Both the position numbers and the translations under genes were made by a program. This document shows positions 17,617-28,072 of a stretch of 64,000 nucleotides of DNA, piece after piece. Within the stretch, counting starts at the first letter, position 1. Every line of letters begins with the position of its first letter. Source of the stretch: Hyphomicrobium sp. (GTDB lineage Bacteria; Pseudomonadota; Alphaproteobacteria; Rhizobiales; Hyphomicrobiaceae); contig RXJH01000002.1 in NCBI GenBank assembly GCA_003987725.1, forward strand, positions 410,461 through 474,460. Direction: 5' to 3'. Below the pieces are notes generated by a model. That model saw only the letters and a list, made by a program, of their open reading frames with translations. It was not told where the DNA came from and searched no databases.

Positions 17617-17717
17617 CCGGTAAGGAGAAGCGCAAATAGGAACTTAGGCGCGAGGGTGCCGCTGCGGTTGCTCTTAGCAAACGCCAAAGTTGCAGCACTG
17701 TCGGTCGCGCGCGCCAT
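17601..17717 (-). CDS. Candidate leuA leader peptide
   Basis: A 38-codon ORF upstream of leuA ends in FALLLTGPWAA, with five Leu codons among the last fifteen (four of them between CTA and CTT in a short run). Its stop lies inside the loop of the hairpin at 17569-17616. Ribosome stalling at the Leu run during leucine shortage would disturb that hairpin, the classic attenuation layout. The start ATG has no clear Shine-Dalgarno sequence, so a different start is possible. Confidence 0.35.
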   Translation of the reverse strand: MARATDSAATLAFAKSNRSGTLAPKFLFALLLTGPWAA

Positions 17718-17948
17718 GAAGGCAAAAGTCCGATACGTGGGACCCATCCGGTCCAACAATTCAATCGAGGGGTGAATAACCGATCTGGTTCCCGGAAATC
17801 AAGCCGTTCGACCGCCGCGGCCGGGTATCTGCAACAAAACCGGCCGTCTGCGGCAATTTTCGTCCCGTTCCAACGGATAACGGTCGCAAAACTCGTTCAG
17901 AAACTGCCACAAGGACCAATCCGAAGCATTCCCCGGGGAGAAGATTGC

Positions 17949-18515
17949 GTGACAGTCGCCATTGAACCATCAACCGAAGCGAACGCGTACCCGCCGGCCC
18001 TCGTCGCTCTGCACTGGTTTACGGCATTGGCCTTCATCGCGGTGTTCGCCGCCGTCGAATTCCACGAATCCTTTCCGAAGGGCGACCCGACACGCGACCT
18101 GCTGATGCTGGTCCACAAGTCGCTTGGGCTGACGATCCTGCTTCTGGCCGTCGTCCGCATCCTGTTGCGGACCCGGATCGTCGCACCGCGGATCGTCCCC
18201 CTGCCGCCCGCTTGGCAGACAGGCATCTCCCATCTCACCCACGCCGCACTCTACGCTGCGATGGTGGCGATGCCTCTGCTCGGCTGGCTGATGTCGAACG
18301 CAGCCGGCCGCCCGGCTCCCTTTTTCGGGCTCGAGCTACCCTACCTCATCGGCGAGAACAAAGACCTCGCACGCACCCTGAAGGAGGCGCACGAGCTGAT
18401 CGGCAACGCGCTCTATTTCATCATTGGCTTGCACGCGTTCGCCGCGCTGGCGCACCACTACGGCTATAAGGACAACACGCTTTCCCGCATGTTACCGATC
18501 CTGGCGCGCAAGTAG
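17949..18515 (+). CDS. Cytochrome b561-type membrane protein
   Basis: The GTG at 17949, preceded by GGGGAGAAG, gives 188 aa. An upstream GTG at 17772 would add an unlikely basic leader. Four membrane helices carry the conserved histidines of prokaryotic b561: H in ALHWFTA near residue 20, H in MLVHKSLG, and H's in HELIGN and GLHAFAALAHHY. It is a diheme inner-membrane electron carrier. Donor and acceptor are unknown. It ends 4 bp from the convergent phzF-like gene. Confidence 0.9.
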   Translation: MTVAIEPSTEANAYPPALVALHWFTALAFIAVFAAVEFHESFPKGDPTRDLLMLVHKSLGLTILLLAVVRILLRTRIVAPRIVPLPPAWQTGISHLTHAALYAAMVAMPLLGWLMSNAAGRPAPFFGLELPYLIGENKDLARTLKEAHELIGNALYFIIGLHAFAALAHHYGYKDNTLSRMLPILARK

Positions 18516-18519
18516 ACGA

Positions 18520-19431
18520 TCAGATCTTCAGCGTTCCCTCGGCGACGCGCACGGCATAGCCGCCGATGCGCACGCCTTCGAGCTTCCCGCGCGCGACCGT
18601 CATCGTCAGAGAGATCGCGCTCGGGCGCCCCATTTCGAAGCCCTGCTCGATGCCGCGCTTGTGCACGCCATCGGTCAGGCCGTCGAACTCCTGGATGACA
18701 TAGGCGAAGCTCGCCGCGGCCGACCCTGTCGCCGGATCTTCGCCGACGCCCAAATCGGGCGCGAACATCCGCGCGTGAAACGCCGATTGCCCGCGCACGC
18801 ACTGCCGCGTGTAGAGGTAGACGCCGTTGACGCCGCGATCCGTGAACGCCCGCGCCCAATGCTGCGGAGAAATACGCACCTTCGCCATAGCCTCGAGGTT
18901 CGATACCGGCACGAAGGCAAACGCCGGCGCACTTCGAACCAGCGTCGGCTTGTGATTTTCGAAGGTGATCTCGCTCGGAATGAGACCCACCGCCGCCGCG
19001 ATCTGCTCGGGTTCCGGCAACAGCTCGGGAACGCAGCTGAGCTTTGGCGCGTCGAACTCCCCGAACGACGCCCCGCCCGCGCGCGTGCGCACGCCGACGC
19101 GAAGGCTGCCGACCTCTTCCTCGAGCGCGATGATCGCGTCGCTCTCGCCGTTTCCGAGCATCGCGCGAAGCTCGGCCAGCAGCACGGCCGTGCCGATCGT
19201 CGGATGCCCCGCGAACGGCAGCTCCCGGCTCGGCGTGAAGATGCGAATGCGCGCCGTATGCCCGGGACTCGTCGTCGTCAGCACGAACACCGTCTCGGAG
19301 AGATTGAACTCCCGGGCAATCGTCTGCATGTCGGCCGCGCTCAGCCGGTCGGCGCCAAGCACGACGGCGAGCGGATTGCCGCCGAACGGCCGTTCCGTGA
19401 AAACGTCCAGGACATGATACGTGAGCGCCAT
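18520..19431 (-). CDS. PhzF-family isomerase/epimerase-like protein
   Basis: The start at 19431 (MALTYHVLDVF) gives 303 aa, the usual length. The family marker (V)FTERPFGGNPLAVV and the catalytic Glu in LSETVFV near residue 45 are present, followed by the second-half repeat with DPATGSAAASF. PhzF itself isomerises a phenazine precursor, but most members, as here outside any phenazine cluster, have unknown substrates. Confidence 0.92.
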   Translation of the reverse strand: MALTYHVLDVFTERPFGGNPLAVVLGADRLSAADMQTIAREFNLSETVFVLTTTSPGHTARIRIFTPSRELPFAGHPTIGTAVLLAELRAMLGNGESDAIIALEEEVGSLRVGVRTRAGGASFGEFDAPKLSCVPELLPEPEQIAAAVGLIPSEITFENHKPTLVRSAPAFAFVPVSNLEAMAKVRISPQHWARAFTDRGVNGVYLYTRQCVRGQSAFHARMFAPDLGVGEDPATGSAAASFAYVIQEFDGLTDGVHKRGIEQGFEMGRPSAISLTMTVARGKLEGVRIGGYAVRVAEGTLKI

Positions 19432-19599
19432 CGTGCGCCATACTCCCCGCTGCCTCGCCGAGCCGCAACGAGCGACCGTGTGAGCGGCGGCACCATGCGG
19501 CAACCCTCGGTCGCCGCCAAGCCTTTTTTCACCGCGCTGAAGCGCCGGAGCGTCGCGCGGAAAAATGGGAACCGGTTTTCCGCAAAAGCGATGCGACAA

Positions 19600-20352
19600 C
19601 TAAAACTTAGGGCGCGCGGCGAAAAGCGCCTCCAGCAACACGCGCGCGTAAGGCAGCATCTTGAGATCTGCGATGTCCGCGAGCCTCGCGACCGGAATGA
19701 TCGCTTCCAATTCCGGATCGTCGCTCGTCGCGTTGTGTTCCTCGACGTGCCTCTTGATCTCCGCCGTCGAGAGCGCCGCATCGAACAGGATCGCGAAACA
19801 CAACTGCGTGCCGGATCGCGCAACGATGAAGCGGCCCTCGCGTTCGACATGGTTGGCGACGGCCCCGAGCTCTTCGGCAATTTCTCGCGCGATGCTCCGC
19901 GCGATGTCGATCGTGCCGTCGGGCTGCACGTCCCGCGCATCGATGAAACCAGATGGAAGACACGCGAAGCCGTAGTTGACGTTCCCCGGCATTTGCTGCG
20001 CCAGCAGAATGTCGCCGTCGGACGAGCGAATGACCGCCGAGCCAAAGCCGTCGAGAACGCCGGCCTCGGGATAGCCGCTTAGCCGCCAGTAGAGATAACT
20101 TTTGAAATCTGTCCGCGTCAGCGTTGCTTCGAGCACGTCATCGCTGAAACGCACACTGTCGATCAGATGCACGATGCCGTTGAAGTACGAGGAATTGGCT
20201 TTCGTCGCCGCCTGCCAATGCGCGTCGATATCGGCTGCATGCGTGAGCGCAAATTGCCAAGGCTCACCGGATAATTTCAGCGAACAATTCGAAACGTATT
20301 TTACGCCGTCTGCAAACGGAAAAACGGCATCCGGCATCGCGCAGGCTTTCAC
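19600..20352 (-). CDS. NUDIX hydrolase family protein
   Basis: The product is 250 aa from a GTG at 20352 that has GAGG seven bases upstream. The ATG at 20337 is an alternative. The NUDIX box is recognisable near residues 145-167: a Gly/Phe-rich segment (ACLPSGFIDARD) followed by AREIAEELG, although the leading G-x5-E part is not canonical. The N-terminal 90 residues are an unassigned domain. It probably hydrolyses a nucleoside-diphosphate derivative. The substrate is unknown. Confidence 0.75.
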   Translation of the reverse strand: MKACAMPDAVFPFADGVKYVSNCSLKLSGEPWQFALTHAADIDAHWQAATKANSSYFNGIVHLIDSVRFSDDVLEATLTRTDFKSYLYWRLSGYPEAGVLDGFGSAVIRSSDGDILLAQQMPGNVNYGFACLPSGFIDARDVQPDGTIDIARSIAREIAEELGAVANHVEREGRFIVARSGTQLCFAILFDAALSTAEIKRHVEEHNATSDDPELEAIIPVARLADIADLKMLPYARVLLEALFAARPKF

Positions 20353-20963
20353 GTGCAAACCTCACGCAAATACGGCGCGGAGCAAACCAGGCCGCAAATA
20401 AGTCTCCATTTGACTAAAACGCGCCCGAGCAAATTTCGGCTCTCTTCAAATGCTCGAAGCGCAAATATGTTCGCCATTTATCGATGTGAATTCCAATTGC
20501 ACAAAAACACTCTAGCCTTCGCTTCAGCCAAGTTTGGTCATGACCCGGCCAAGATTCGAACCGCATATGACACTCACGACAGCGTCGCTGGGGGGCGACA
20601 GTCAAGATCTCCCAGCACCTTTGGCCGGTTTCAGCATCCTGGTGTTGCACCAGGTACATTGCGGCGAGGTGTGATGATGGATCACCTGCCGCCCGATGGA
20701 AACACCATCGGGCTCACGCAGCGGCCGCGCTGCGTCAGAGCCCCTTTATATCCGAAGAAGCCGCGTAAGCGGCAGAATCGGAAACGGGCGGCAGAGGTCC
20801 CCGCTCCTCTGCCGCCCGCGTTAGTCCCGGTCGATTGTCCGAAAGGTCAGTTGGCTGGATTTGACGTAGACCGCCCGCGCTGCCGCACGTAAACCCTCCC
20901 CAAAGCGCGGTAGTGCGGGCGGTTCCAGCTGTCTGGACCCCGCCCACAAATCTACCGCAGCGA
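20353..20963. other. Long intergenic region between NUDIX and ilvC genes
   Basis: About 610 bp without a convincing gene. It holds the ilvC terminator (20785-20818) and two smaller palindromes, at about 20690-20713 (GCCCGATGG arms) and 20717-20734 (GCAGCGGCCGCGCTGC). A stretch near 20550 resembles a tRNA T loop, but no cloverleaf forms around it. Confidence 0.5.
20785..20818 (-). terminator. Terminator of ilvC
   Basis: A 12-bp perfect stem (CGGGCGGCAGAG with its complement) closes a 10-nt loop and is followed on the minus strand by TTTCCGATTCT. It lies 146 bp beyond the ilvC stop. Confidence 0.7.
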
Positions 20964-22088
<1,125 letters not shown>

Positions 22089-22236
22089 CTAAGGATTCAA
22101 CGGGCCGGGGTGCTACCGACTGCCCTAGATCGAATTTTTCTCGCCGCCGCTCCGGGGCCCCGTGCAACCATTAACTGAACCCTAACTCCGATTGCGCATA
22201 TTTGCGCCCTCTGACGCCCCTTTTGGACCCGACGCC

Positions 22237-22719
22237 ATGCGAACGATCGCGTTATTCGGAATGCTTTTTGCCGCCGTCACCCTTGCCGGTTGTGGGAATA
22301 GCGCGACGGCCGTGCAGCCGAAAACGAAGGCCGAAACGGGCGTTTTCATCTCGTCGGGCGACTGCGCCGGCGTTCAGAAACTGACGATCGAACAATGCGG
22401 ACAGGTGATCGACATGGCTGTTGCGCTGCACCGAAGCCGCGCGCCGTCCTATAATTCACTGAATGCTTGCGCAGCCGCCGAGGGCCGGGATCGCTGCGCC
22501 AAGGGCGTCGATGGCAAATACCAACCAAACGTCCAGGCATTTCTGGTGACCTTCGGCCAACCGCCGAGCGCCCTCCCGCTCTACGCCACGTCCGATGGTT
22601 CACTCGCTTTCAAAGGGCTCGACAAACAGAAGTTTGGGCTGAACGATGACGGTTCTCATTTCTCTGAATCGGCCGAGGCGTTGGCACACGAAAACGCCCG
22701 GATGGCCAAGAAGGGCTGA
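22237..22719 (+). CDS. Lipoprotein, DUF1190-like
   Basis: From the ATG at 22237 the product is 160 aa. A lipobox LAGC follows a short hydrophobic stretch, so Cys18 is the likely lipidated residue. The mature part has four further cysteines and a pattern resembling DUF1190 (UPF0441): SSGDCAGVQKLT..QC, then a PSYNSLNAC segment and F-S-like tail. The role is unknown. Confidence 0.7.
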   Translation: MRTIALFGMLFAAVTLAGCGNSATAVQPKTKAETGVFISSGDCAGVQKLTIEQCGQVIDMAVALHRSRAPSYNSLNACAAAEGRDRCAKGVDGKYQPNVQAFLVTFGQPPSALPLYATSDGSLAFKGLDKQKFGLNDDGSHFSESAEALAHENARMAKKG

Positions 22720-22736
22720 CGCGCGGCGTAGAACGC

Positions 22737-23342
22737 TCAAATCATTTCGCGGACGAGCGGCCACAACGAACCCACGAGCGCAACGGCCATCGCCACGTTG
22801 AAAATCTTGACCTGCCGCTCATTCGCGAGAAGCGGCCTGAGCGACGTGCCGAAGAATGCCCACGTCGAGGCTGAAATCAGCGAGATCGTGATGAAAATTG
22901 CTGAAATCAGGCCAACGCCACCCCAAAGGTTCGTGGGCGAAACGTAATTGGCCGCAACGCTCAGCGCCACCATCACGCCTTTCGGGTTGATCCACTGGAA
23001 CAGCGCCGCCTCGAAGAACGTCATCGGCCGCGCTTTTTCGGTGACGACCGGATCGCTCGTCCCCGCCGTCGCGATCCGCCACGCGAGCCAGAGCAGATAC
23101 CCGATGCTGATGATGCGCAGGACCGAATAGAGCGTCGGAAACGCCGTGAACACCCGCCCAGCGCCGAGTGCAATCCCCGCAAACATGATCGTGAACCCGA
23201 TCGTCACCCCGAGGATGTGCGGCCACGTTCGCGCGAAACCGAAATTGACGCCGGACGTCAGCAGCATCGTGTTGTTCGGCCCGGGCGTCATGCTCGAGAC
23301 GAAAGAAAACGTAATGAGCGACAGAAGGAGATCCTGCGACAT
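22737..23342 (-). CDS. LysE/RhtB-family amino-acid exporter
   Basis: The product is 201 aa with six hydrophobic segments and the family N-terminal signature SSMTPGPNNTML (residues 16-27) plus a WINPKG motif before helix 4. Members export Lys, Thr, homoserine or Leu-type residues. Position directly behind ilvN suggests a safety valve for branched-chain or related amino acids, which is inference. It is likely the last gene of the miaA-ilvB run. Confidence 0.9.
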   Translation of the reverse strand: MSQDLLLSLITFSFVSSMTPGPNNTMLLTSGVNFGFARTWPHILGVTIGFTIMFAGIALGAGRVFTAFPTLYSVLRIISIGYLLWLAWRIATAGTSDPVVTEKARPMTFFEAALFQWINPKGVMVALSVAANYVSPTNLWGGVGLISAIFITISLISASTWAFFGTSLRPLLANERQVKIFNVAMAVALVGSLWPLVREMI

Positions 23343-23408
23343 CTGAACGGCAACGCGGCGAACCGGTTCTCCCTGTTGCCGATCACAAACTATGAAAATT
23401 TCCGGCGA

Positions 23409-23954
23409 TCAGCCGACCGCGCCCCGGCCGATGGCGGCGATACCGGTGCGCGAAACTTCGACGAGCCCGAGCTCGGTCATCAGCTGAACGAACGTCTCGA
23501 TCTTCGACGGCTTGCCCGTAACCTCGAAAACGAAATGTTCGAGCGACGTGTCGACGACTTGGGCCCGGAAAATCTCGGCAAGCCGCAGCGCTTCGATGCG
23601 CTTGTCGCCCTTGCCCGCAACCTTGACCAGCGCAAGTTCGCGCTCGATCGCTCCGCCCTCTTCCGTCAGATCGCGCACGCGATGCACCGGAACGAGACGC
23701 TCGAGCTGATGCTTGATCTGCTGCAGCACAGCCGGCGTGCCGCTGGTGATGACCGTAATGCGCGACACCCGCTTCTCGTGCTCGACCTCGGTGACGGTCA
23801 AGGAGTCGATGTTGTAGCCGCGGCCCGCAAAAAGGCCGATGACTCGCGCCAGCACGCCCGGCTCGTTGTCGACGACGATCGAGAGCGTACGCGATACGAT
23901 CTCCTGCGATCTGAGTACGCTCGGCGGCGGCATTTGCTTCGTAAGGTCGGACAT
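23409..23954 (-). CDS. ilvN: Acetolactate synthase small (regulatory) subunit
   Basis: The start at 23954 (MSDLTKQ) gives 181 aa. The N-terminal ACT domain has LSIVVDNEPGVLARVIGLF at about residues 23-41 and the GYNIDSLTV motif after it. The C-terminal ACT-like domain follows. It binds valine and activates the catalytic subunit. The catalytic gene lies 1.25 kb upstream rather than adjacent. Confidence 0.96.
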   Translation of the reverse strand: MSDLTKQMPPPSVLRSQEIVSRTLSIVVDNEPGVLARVIGLFAGRGYNIDSLTVTEVEHEKRVSRITVITSGTPAVLQQIKHQLERLVPVHRVRDLTEEGGAIERELALVKVAGKGDKRIEALRLAEIFRAQVVDTSLEHFVFEVTGKPSKIETFVQLMTELGLVEVSRTGIAAIGRGAVG

Positions 23955-23989
23955 CGTCGGTCTCTTGGGTGTCGGGATGAAAGTTTGAA

Positions 23990-24664
23990 TCAGATGAAGC
24001 TTTCGACCAGCGTGTGGCCCTCGGAGTAGTCCGGGATGCGCCACGGCTCGACGAGCGCTGCCGCCCGCCACGCTTCGTAGGCAGGATGCGCGAGAACGGC
24101 ATCCATATAGGTTCGCGTCGCCTCGCGCACGGGAATTTGATACGTGTCGAACCGCGTCACGACAGGCGCATACATGGCATCGGCCGCCGAGAACGCACCG
24201 TAGAGAAATGGCTGTCCGCCGGCAAAGCGATTATGCGCCTCCGCCCAGATGTCCTCGATGCGATCGATGCAGGCGCGCATGGGTTCGGTTAACGGCGGCG
24301 TCGCAAAGCGCGCGCCGAGGTGCATCGGGCAAGCCTGCCGGATCGCCTGAAAGCCCGCGTGCATTTCATTCGAGATGGAGCGGGCATGAGCGCGGGCGGC
24401 GACATCACGCGGCCAGATCGCAAGCTCCGGAAATTTCTCCGCCAGATACTCGATGATGGAGAGGCTCTCCCAGACGGCGATATCGCCGTCAACGAGTGCC
24501 GGCACCTTCCCCGAAGGCGAATACTCGAGCACCAGCCCACGGCTTTCGGGCGTCCTCAAGGGAATGAGAACTTCCTCGAACGGAATGTTGAAGGCCGAAA
24601 GCACAAGCCATGGCCTGAGCGACCACGACGAATAGAGCTTGTTGGCAATGACGAGCTTCAGCAT
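23990..24664 (-). CDS. Glutathione S-transferase family protein
   Basis: The product is 224 aa. The thioredoxin-like N-terminal domain has the SSWSLRPW segment, the cis-Pro motif GKVPALVDGD and the ESLSIIEYLAE glutathione-binding helix. An all-helical C-terminal domain follows. It starts 5 bp after the preceding gene and lies between ilvB and ilvN. The substrate is unknown. Confidence 0.92.
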   Translation of the reverse strand: MLKLVIANKLYSSWSLRPWLVLSAFNIPFEEVLIPLRTPESRGLVLEYSPSGKVPALVDGDIAVWESLSIIEYLAEKFPELAIWPRDVAARAHARSISNEMHAGFQAIRQACPMHLGARFATPPLTEPMRACIDRIEDIWAEAHNRFAGGQPFLYGAFSAADAMYAPVVTRFDTYQIPVREATRTYMDAVLAHPAYEAWRAAALVEPWRIPDYSEGHTLVESFI

Positions 24665-24669
24665 CGTTG

Positions 24670-25209
24670 CTAGTTCTTGCTCGCCGCGCCGGCATCCGGG
24701 GTGGCTTCACCGGGCTTCTGCGGCGGGAACACCGATTTCAAGAAGATCGGCATGCCGTTGGTATCGACCAACTTCTTGAACTTCTCAGCTTCCTTCGCCG
24801 ATATTTTGTATTGCCTGAAGGTGGCGACGAAGCGCTGCCCCATGCCACGCGCAATGTCTTCCGGCGCCGGCGTGCCCATCCGCACGCGATCCGCTTGCGG
24901 AATGCGCGCGTAGATCTGCGCCAGCACTTGGCTGTGCATGTAGTCCTGCGCCATGCACGACTCGAGACCGGCCGAATATTCGCTGGCGAGAGTCTGCGTC
25001 CGATAGCAGGCGTCGAGGAACTTCAATACGCCCTGAGACCCCTGGAGGCGATGCAGTTCGCCAAGGCGTTTCGCGGCATCCTTGATGTTCGCGACGCGGT
25101 CCCAGGTTTCCCTGGCGGCCGACGTCTGCGGCACGGCGACGATGGTGGCCGCGCACATGGCGGCGGCCAAAACCAGTCCGATACCGAAGCCTGAGCCCCC
25201 GTTTCTCAA
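24670..25209 (-). CDS. Secreted protein of unknown function between ilvB and a GST gene
   Basis: The best start is a TTG at 25209 that overlaps the ilvB stop, with AAGGGAAGG about six bases upstream. It gives 179 aa beginning with a hydrophobic signal sequence (about residues 8-30). Upstream in-frame starts run deep into ilvB and give a basic leader. The mature part is helical and charged, with two cysteines. I do not recognise the family. Coupling to ilvB translation is likely. Confidence 0.7.
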   Translation of the reverse strand: MRNGGSGFGIGLVLAAAMCAATIVAVPQTSAARETWDRVANIKDAAKRLGELHRLQGSQGVLKFLDACYRTQTLASEYSAGLESCMAQDYMHSQVLAQIYARIPQADRVRMGTPAPEDIARGMGQRFVATFRQYKISAKEAEKFKKLVDTNGMPIFLKSVFPPQKPGEATPDAGAASKN

Positions 25210-26972
25210 ACCAATACCTTCCCTTCGTCGCCGATCGCGCGCTCGACCTCTTCGTCCGTAATGTTCTCGCCGAGCAGCATCTCGTTGTGACCCTTTCCGG
25301 AGGGAATCATCGGGAAGCAGTTCGCGAGCTTGGCCACGCGGCAATCGAACATCACCGGCCCCTTCGTATTGATCATCTCTTCGATGGCATCGTCGAGATC
25401 AGCCGGATGCTCGCAACGCATGCCGGTCCAGCCGTAGGCCTCGGCGAGCTTCACGAAATCCGGCAGTGCTTCCGTATAGCTCTCCGAAAGACGGTTGCCG
25501 TGCAGCAGCTGCTGCCACTGGCGCACCATGCCCATGTACTCGTTGTTCATGATGAAGACCTTGACCGGCAGCCGGTATTGAACCGCCGTTGAGCACTCCT
25601 GAATGTTCATCAGGATCGACGCATCGCCCGCAACGTCGATGACGAGCGATCTCGGATGCGCAAGCTGCACGCCGATGGCGGCAGGCAGTCCATATCCCAT
25701 CGTGCCTAGTCCTCCGGACGTCAGCCAGTGGTTCGGCTCCTCGAATTGAAGGAACTGCGCCGCCCACATCTGGTGCTGACCGACCTCGGTCGTGAAGAAC
25801 GTATCGCGATTCTTCGTCAGCTCCTGCAGACGCTGACACGCGTACTGAGGCATGATGATGTCTTTGGAGTTTTTATAAGCGAGCGACTTCTTCGCCCGCC
25901 AGCCATCGATCTGCTTCCACCAGGCCTTGTGCGCCGGCTTGTCGAGCGTCGGTGCCTTTGCCTTCCAGATCCGCAGCATGTCCTCGAGAACGTAGGCGCA
26001 ATCGCCGATGATCGGCACGTCGACCACGATGTTCTTGTTGATCGACGAGGGATCGATATCGACGTGGATCTTCTTCGACCCTGGCGAAAACGCATCGACG
26101 CGGCCCGTGATGCGATCGTCGAAGCGCGCGCCGATGTTGATCATCACGTCGCAATCGTGCATCGCGAGATTCGCTTCGTAGGTGCCGTGCATGCCGAGCA
26201 TACCGAGCCACTGCTTGTCGGACGCGGGATATGCTCCGAGCCCCATCAGCGTCGACGTGATCGGATAGCCCGTCAGCCGCACGAACTCGCGCAAAAGCTG
26301 GCTTGCCTTCGGACCCGAATTGATGACGCCGCCGCCGGTATAGAACACCGGCCTTTTGGCACTGGCGATAAGATCCACGGCTTCGCGAACGGCCGTCTGC
26401 TCCGGCTTCAGCTTCGGCCGGTAAGTCTTGTGCTGAATGTTCGACGGCCCGACGTAATTGCCGAGCGCGAATTGCACGTCCTTCGGAATATCGACGACCA
26501 CCGGCCCCGGACGGCCCGTCCGAGCGATGTAGAACGCCTCATGCAGGATGCGCGCGAGATCGTTCACGTTCTTCACGAGCGTGTTGTGCTTCGTGCACGG
26601 CCGCGTGATGCCGACCGTATCGCATTCCTGGAACGCATCGTTACCGATGAGGTGTGTCGCCACCTGCCCCGTGATGCACACGAGCGGAATAGAATCCATC
26701 AGCGCGTCGGTCAGACCCGTCACGGCGTTCGTCGCGCCCGGTCCCGACGTCACGAGACAGACGCCGACCTTGCCGGTCGAGCGCGCATAGCCTTCCGCCG
26801 AGTGCAGGGCCCCGCCTTCCTGGCGAACGAGGATGTGGCGGATCTTCTCCTGCTTGAAGATCTCGTCGTAGATCGGCAGCACCGCGCCGCCCGGATATCC
26901 GAAGACCAGCTCGACGCCCTGGTCGGCCAGCGCCTGCAGTACGATTTCGGCGCCGGTCATCGTGCGTGCCAT
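25206..26972 (-). CDS. ilvB: Acetolactate synthase large subunit
   Basis: The product is 588 aa, a ThDP-dependent enzyme making acetolactate and acetohydroxybutyrate from pyruvate. The N-terminal [13 protein letters not shown] motif carries the catalytic Glu. The middle FAD-binding domain and the C-terminal ThDP motif (GDASILMN, about residue 455) are present. The ATG at 26972 follows AAGGAG. It lies 86 bp after miaA on the same strand. Confidence 0.97.
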   Translation of the reverse strand: MARTMTGAEIVLQALADQGVELVFGYPGGAVLPIYDEIFKQEKIRHILVRQEGGALHSAEGYARSTGKVGVCLVTSGPGATNAVTGLTDALMDSIPLVCITGQVATHLIGNDAFQECDTVGITRPCTKHNTLVKNVNDLARILHEAFYIARTGRPGPVVVDIPKDVQFALGNYVGPSNIQHKTYRPKLKPEQTAVREAVDLIASAKRPVFYTGGGVINSGPKASQLLREFVRLTGYPITSTLMGLGAYPASDKQWLGMLGMHGTYEANLAMHDCDVMINIGARFDDRITGRVDAFSPGSKKIHVDIDPSSINKNIVVDVPIIGDCAYVLEDMLRIWKAKAPTLDKPAHKAWWKQIDGWRAKKSLAYKNSKDIIMPQYACQRLQELTKNRDTFFTTEVGQHQMWAAQFLQFEEPNHWLTSGGLGTMGYGLPAAIGVQLAHPRSLVIDVAGDASILMNIQECSTAVQYRLPVKVFIMNNEYMGMVRQWQQLLHGNRLSESYTEALPDFVKLAEAYGWTGMRCEHPADLDDAIEEMINTKGPVMFDCRVAKLANCFPMIPSGKGHNEMLLGENITDEEVERAIGDEGKVLV

Positions 26973-27058
26973 GCATAAACTCCTTCGCCGGCAAAAGTGC
27001 TCGGGCGGTTTTCGAAAAGGTTGGCGGAAAGTAGGGGTCCGAGCCTAATTGGTCAACG

Positions 27059-27997
27059 CTAACACTGAATAAATGCGAAAATATCGCGCAAATAACTTTC
27101 CGTTTCTTTCGTTTCGATGGCTTTCCACGAAATCATATGTCTTTTGAGCCAGGTCTCCTGCCTTTTTATGTATTGGCGCGTCTCCGCCTTCGCCTCCTCC
27201 AAGGCTTGCTCGACAGTCGACTCGCCCGCGATCAGCCGGAGAAGCGGCCGGACGCCGATCGCCCGCATGGCCGGCAGATCGGTATCAAGTTGTAGCAACG
27301 ACAGCGCCCGCACTTCGTCAAGCGCCCCCTCGCGCATCATCCGCTCGAAGCGGGTATCGGCCCGCGCATGAAGCTCCGCGCGATCGCCCGAAACCGAAAG
27401 ACGCACCGCATCCGCTTCCGCGATAACCGGCTCGCCGCGCAACGATTGCCATTCGGCGAGTGAACGGCCTGTCTGGTCGATCACCTCGAGCGCCCTGACG
27501 ATCCGCTGCAGGTCGGTCGGCGCGAGACGTAACGCCATGAGAGGATCGCGCATCGCGAGTTCGTCGTGCAATGCCCCCGCCCCTCGCCGCTCCCCTTCGC
27601 CACGCCAATGCGCGCGAATATCCGGGGCGATGTCGGGTATCGGCGATAACCCTTCGAGCAACGCCTTGAAATAGAGACCGGTGCCGCCAACGACGACCGG
27701 CCGTCGCCCAGCGTTCTGAGCCTTCGCGATCGCGGCCGCGGCGTCGCGCACGAAACGTCCGGCCGAATAAGCCTCGCTGGCCGGCACGAACCCATAGAGC
27801 GCATGCGGAACGAGCGCTTCGTCCTCGGGCGGCGGCCGCGCCGTCAGAATGCGCAGCTCCCGATAAACCTGCATGCTGTCGGCATTGATGATCTCGCCGC
27901 CGGTGCGCTCGGCAATCGCCATCGCCAGCGCCGACTTGCCGCTCGCCGTCGGCCCGGCGATCAGGATCGGCCGAAGATCTGTTTTGACGCTGCTCAT
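27059..27997 (-). CDS. miaA: tRNA dimethylallyltransferase
   Basis: The start at 27997 (MSSVKTDLR) gives 312 aa, the usual length. It prenylates A37 of tRNAs reading UNN codons. The Walker A motif GPTASGKSA (about residues 15-23), the INADSMQVY motif and GGTGLYFKALLEG are present. Its Shine-Dalgarno AGGAGG lies inside the 3' arm of the terminator hairpin at 28004-28031. Confidence 0.96.
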   Translation of the reverse strand: MSSVKTDLRPILIAGPTASGKSALAMAIAERTGGEIINADSMQVYRELRILTARPPPEDEALVPHALYGFVPASEAYSAGRFVRDAAAAIAKAQNAGRRPVVVGGTGLYFKALLEGLSPIPDIAPDIRAHWRGEGERRGAGALHDELAMRDPLMALRLAPTDLQRIVRALEVIDQTGRSLAEWQSLRGEPVIAEADAVRLSVSGDRAELHARADTRFERMMREGALDEVRALSLLQLDTDLPAMRAIGVRPLLRLIAGESTVEQALEEAKAETRQYIKRQETWLKRHMISWKAIETKETESYLRDIFAFIQC

Positions 27998-28003
27998 GAA
28001 AAA

Positions 28004-28031
28004 GCCTCCTAGCGCCACAGCGCTAGGAGGC
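28004..28031 (-). terminator. Terminator of the porin gene carrying the miaA ribosome-binding site
   Basis: On the minus strand, a perfect 12-bp stem (GCCTCCTAGCGC with its complement) around a 4-nt loop is followed by TTTTT. This is a textbook intrinsic terminator for the porin gene. The 3' arm contains AGGAGG, placed seven bases before the miaA ATG. Confidence 0.9.
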
Positions 28032-28072
28032 ACAAGTCGTACGGTAAATCCCGCATGCGGCCCAGAAGCCGC

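Noticed and set aside
20540..20600. A tRNA-like T loop (AGATTCGAACC) upstream of ilvC
   Set aside because: No acceptor, anticodon or D arm can be built around it, so it is a chance match or a very old remnant.
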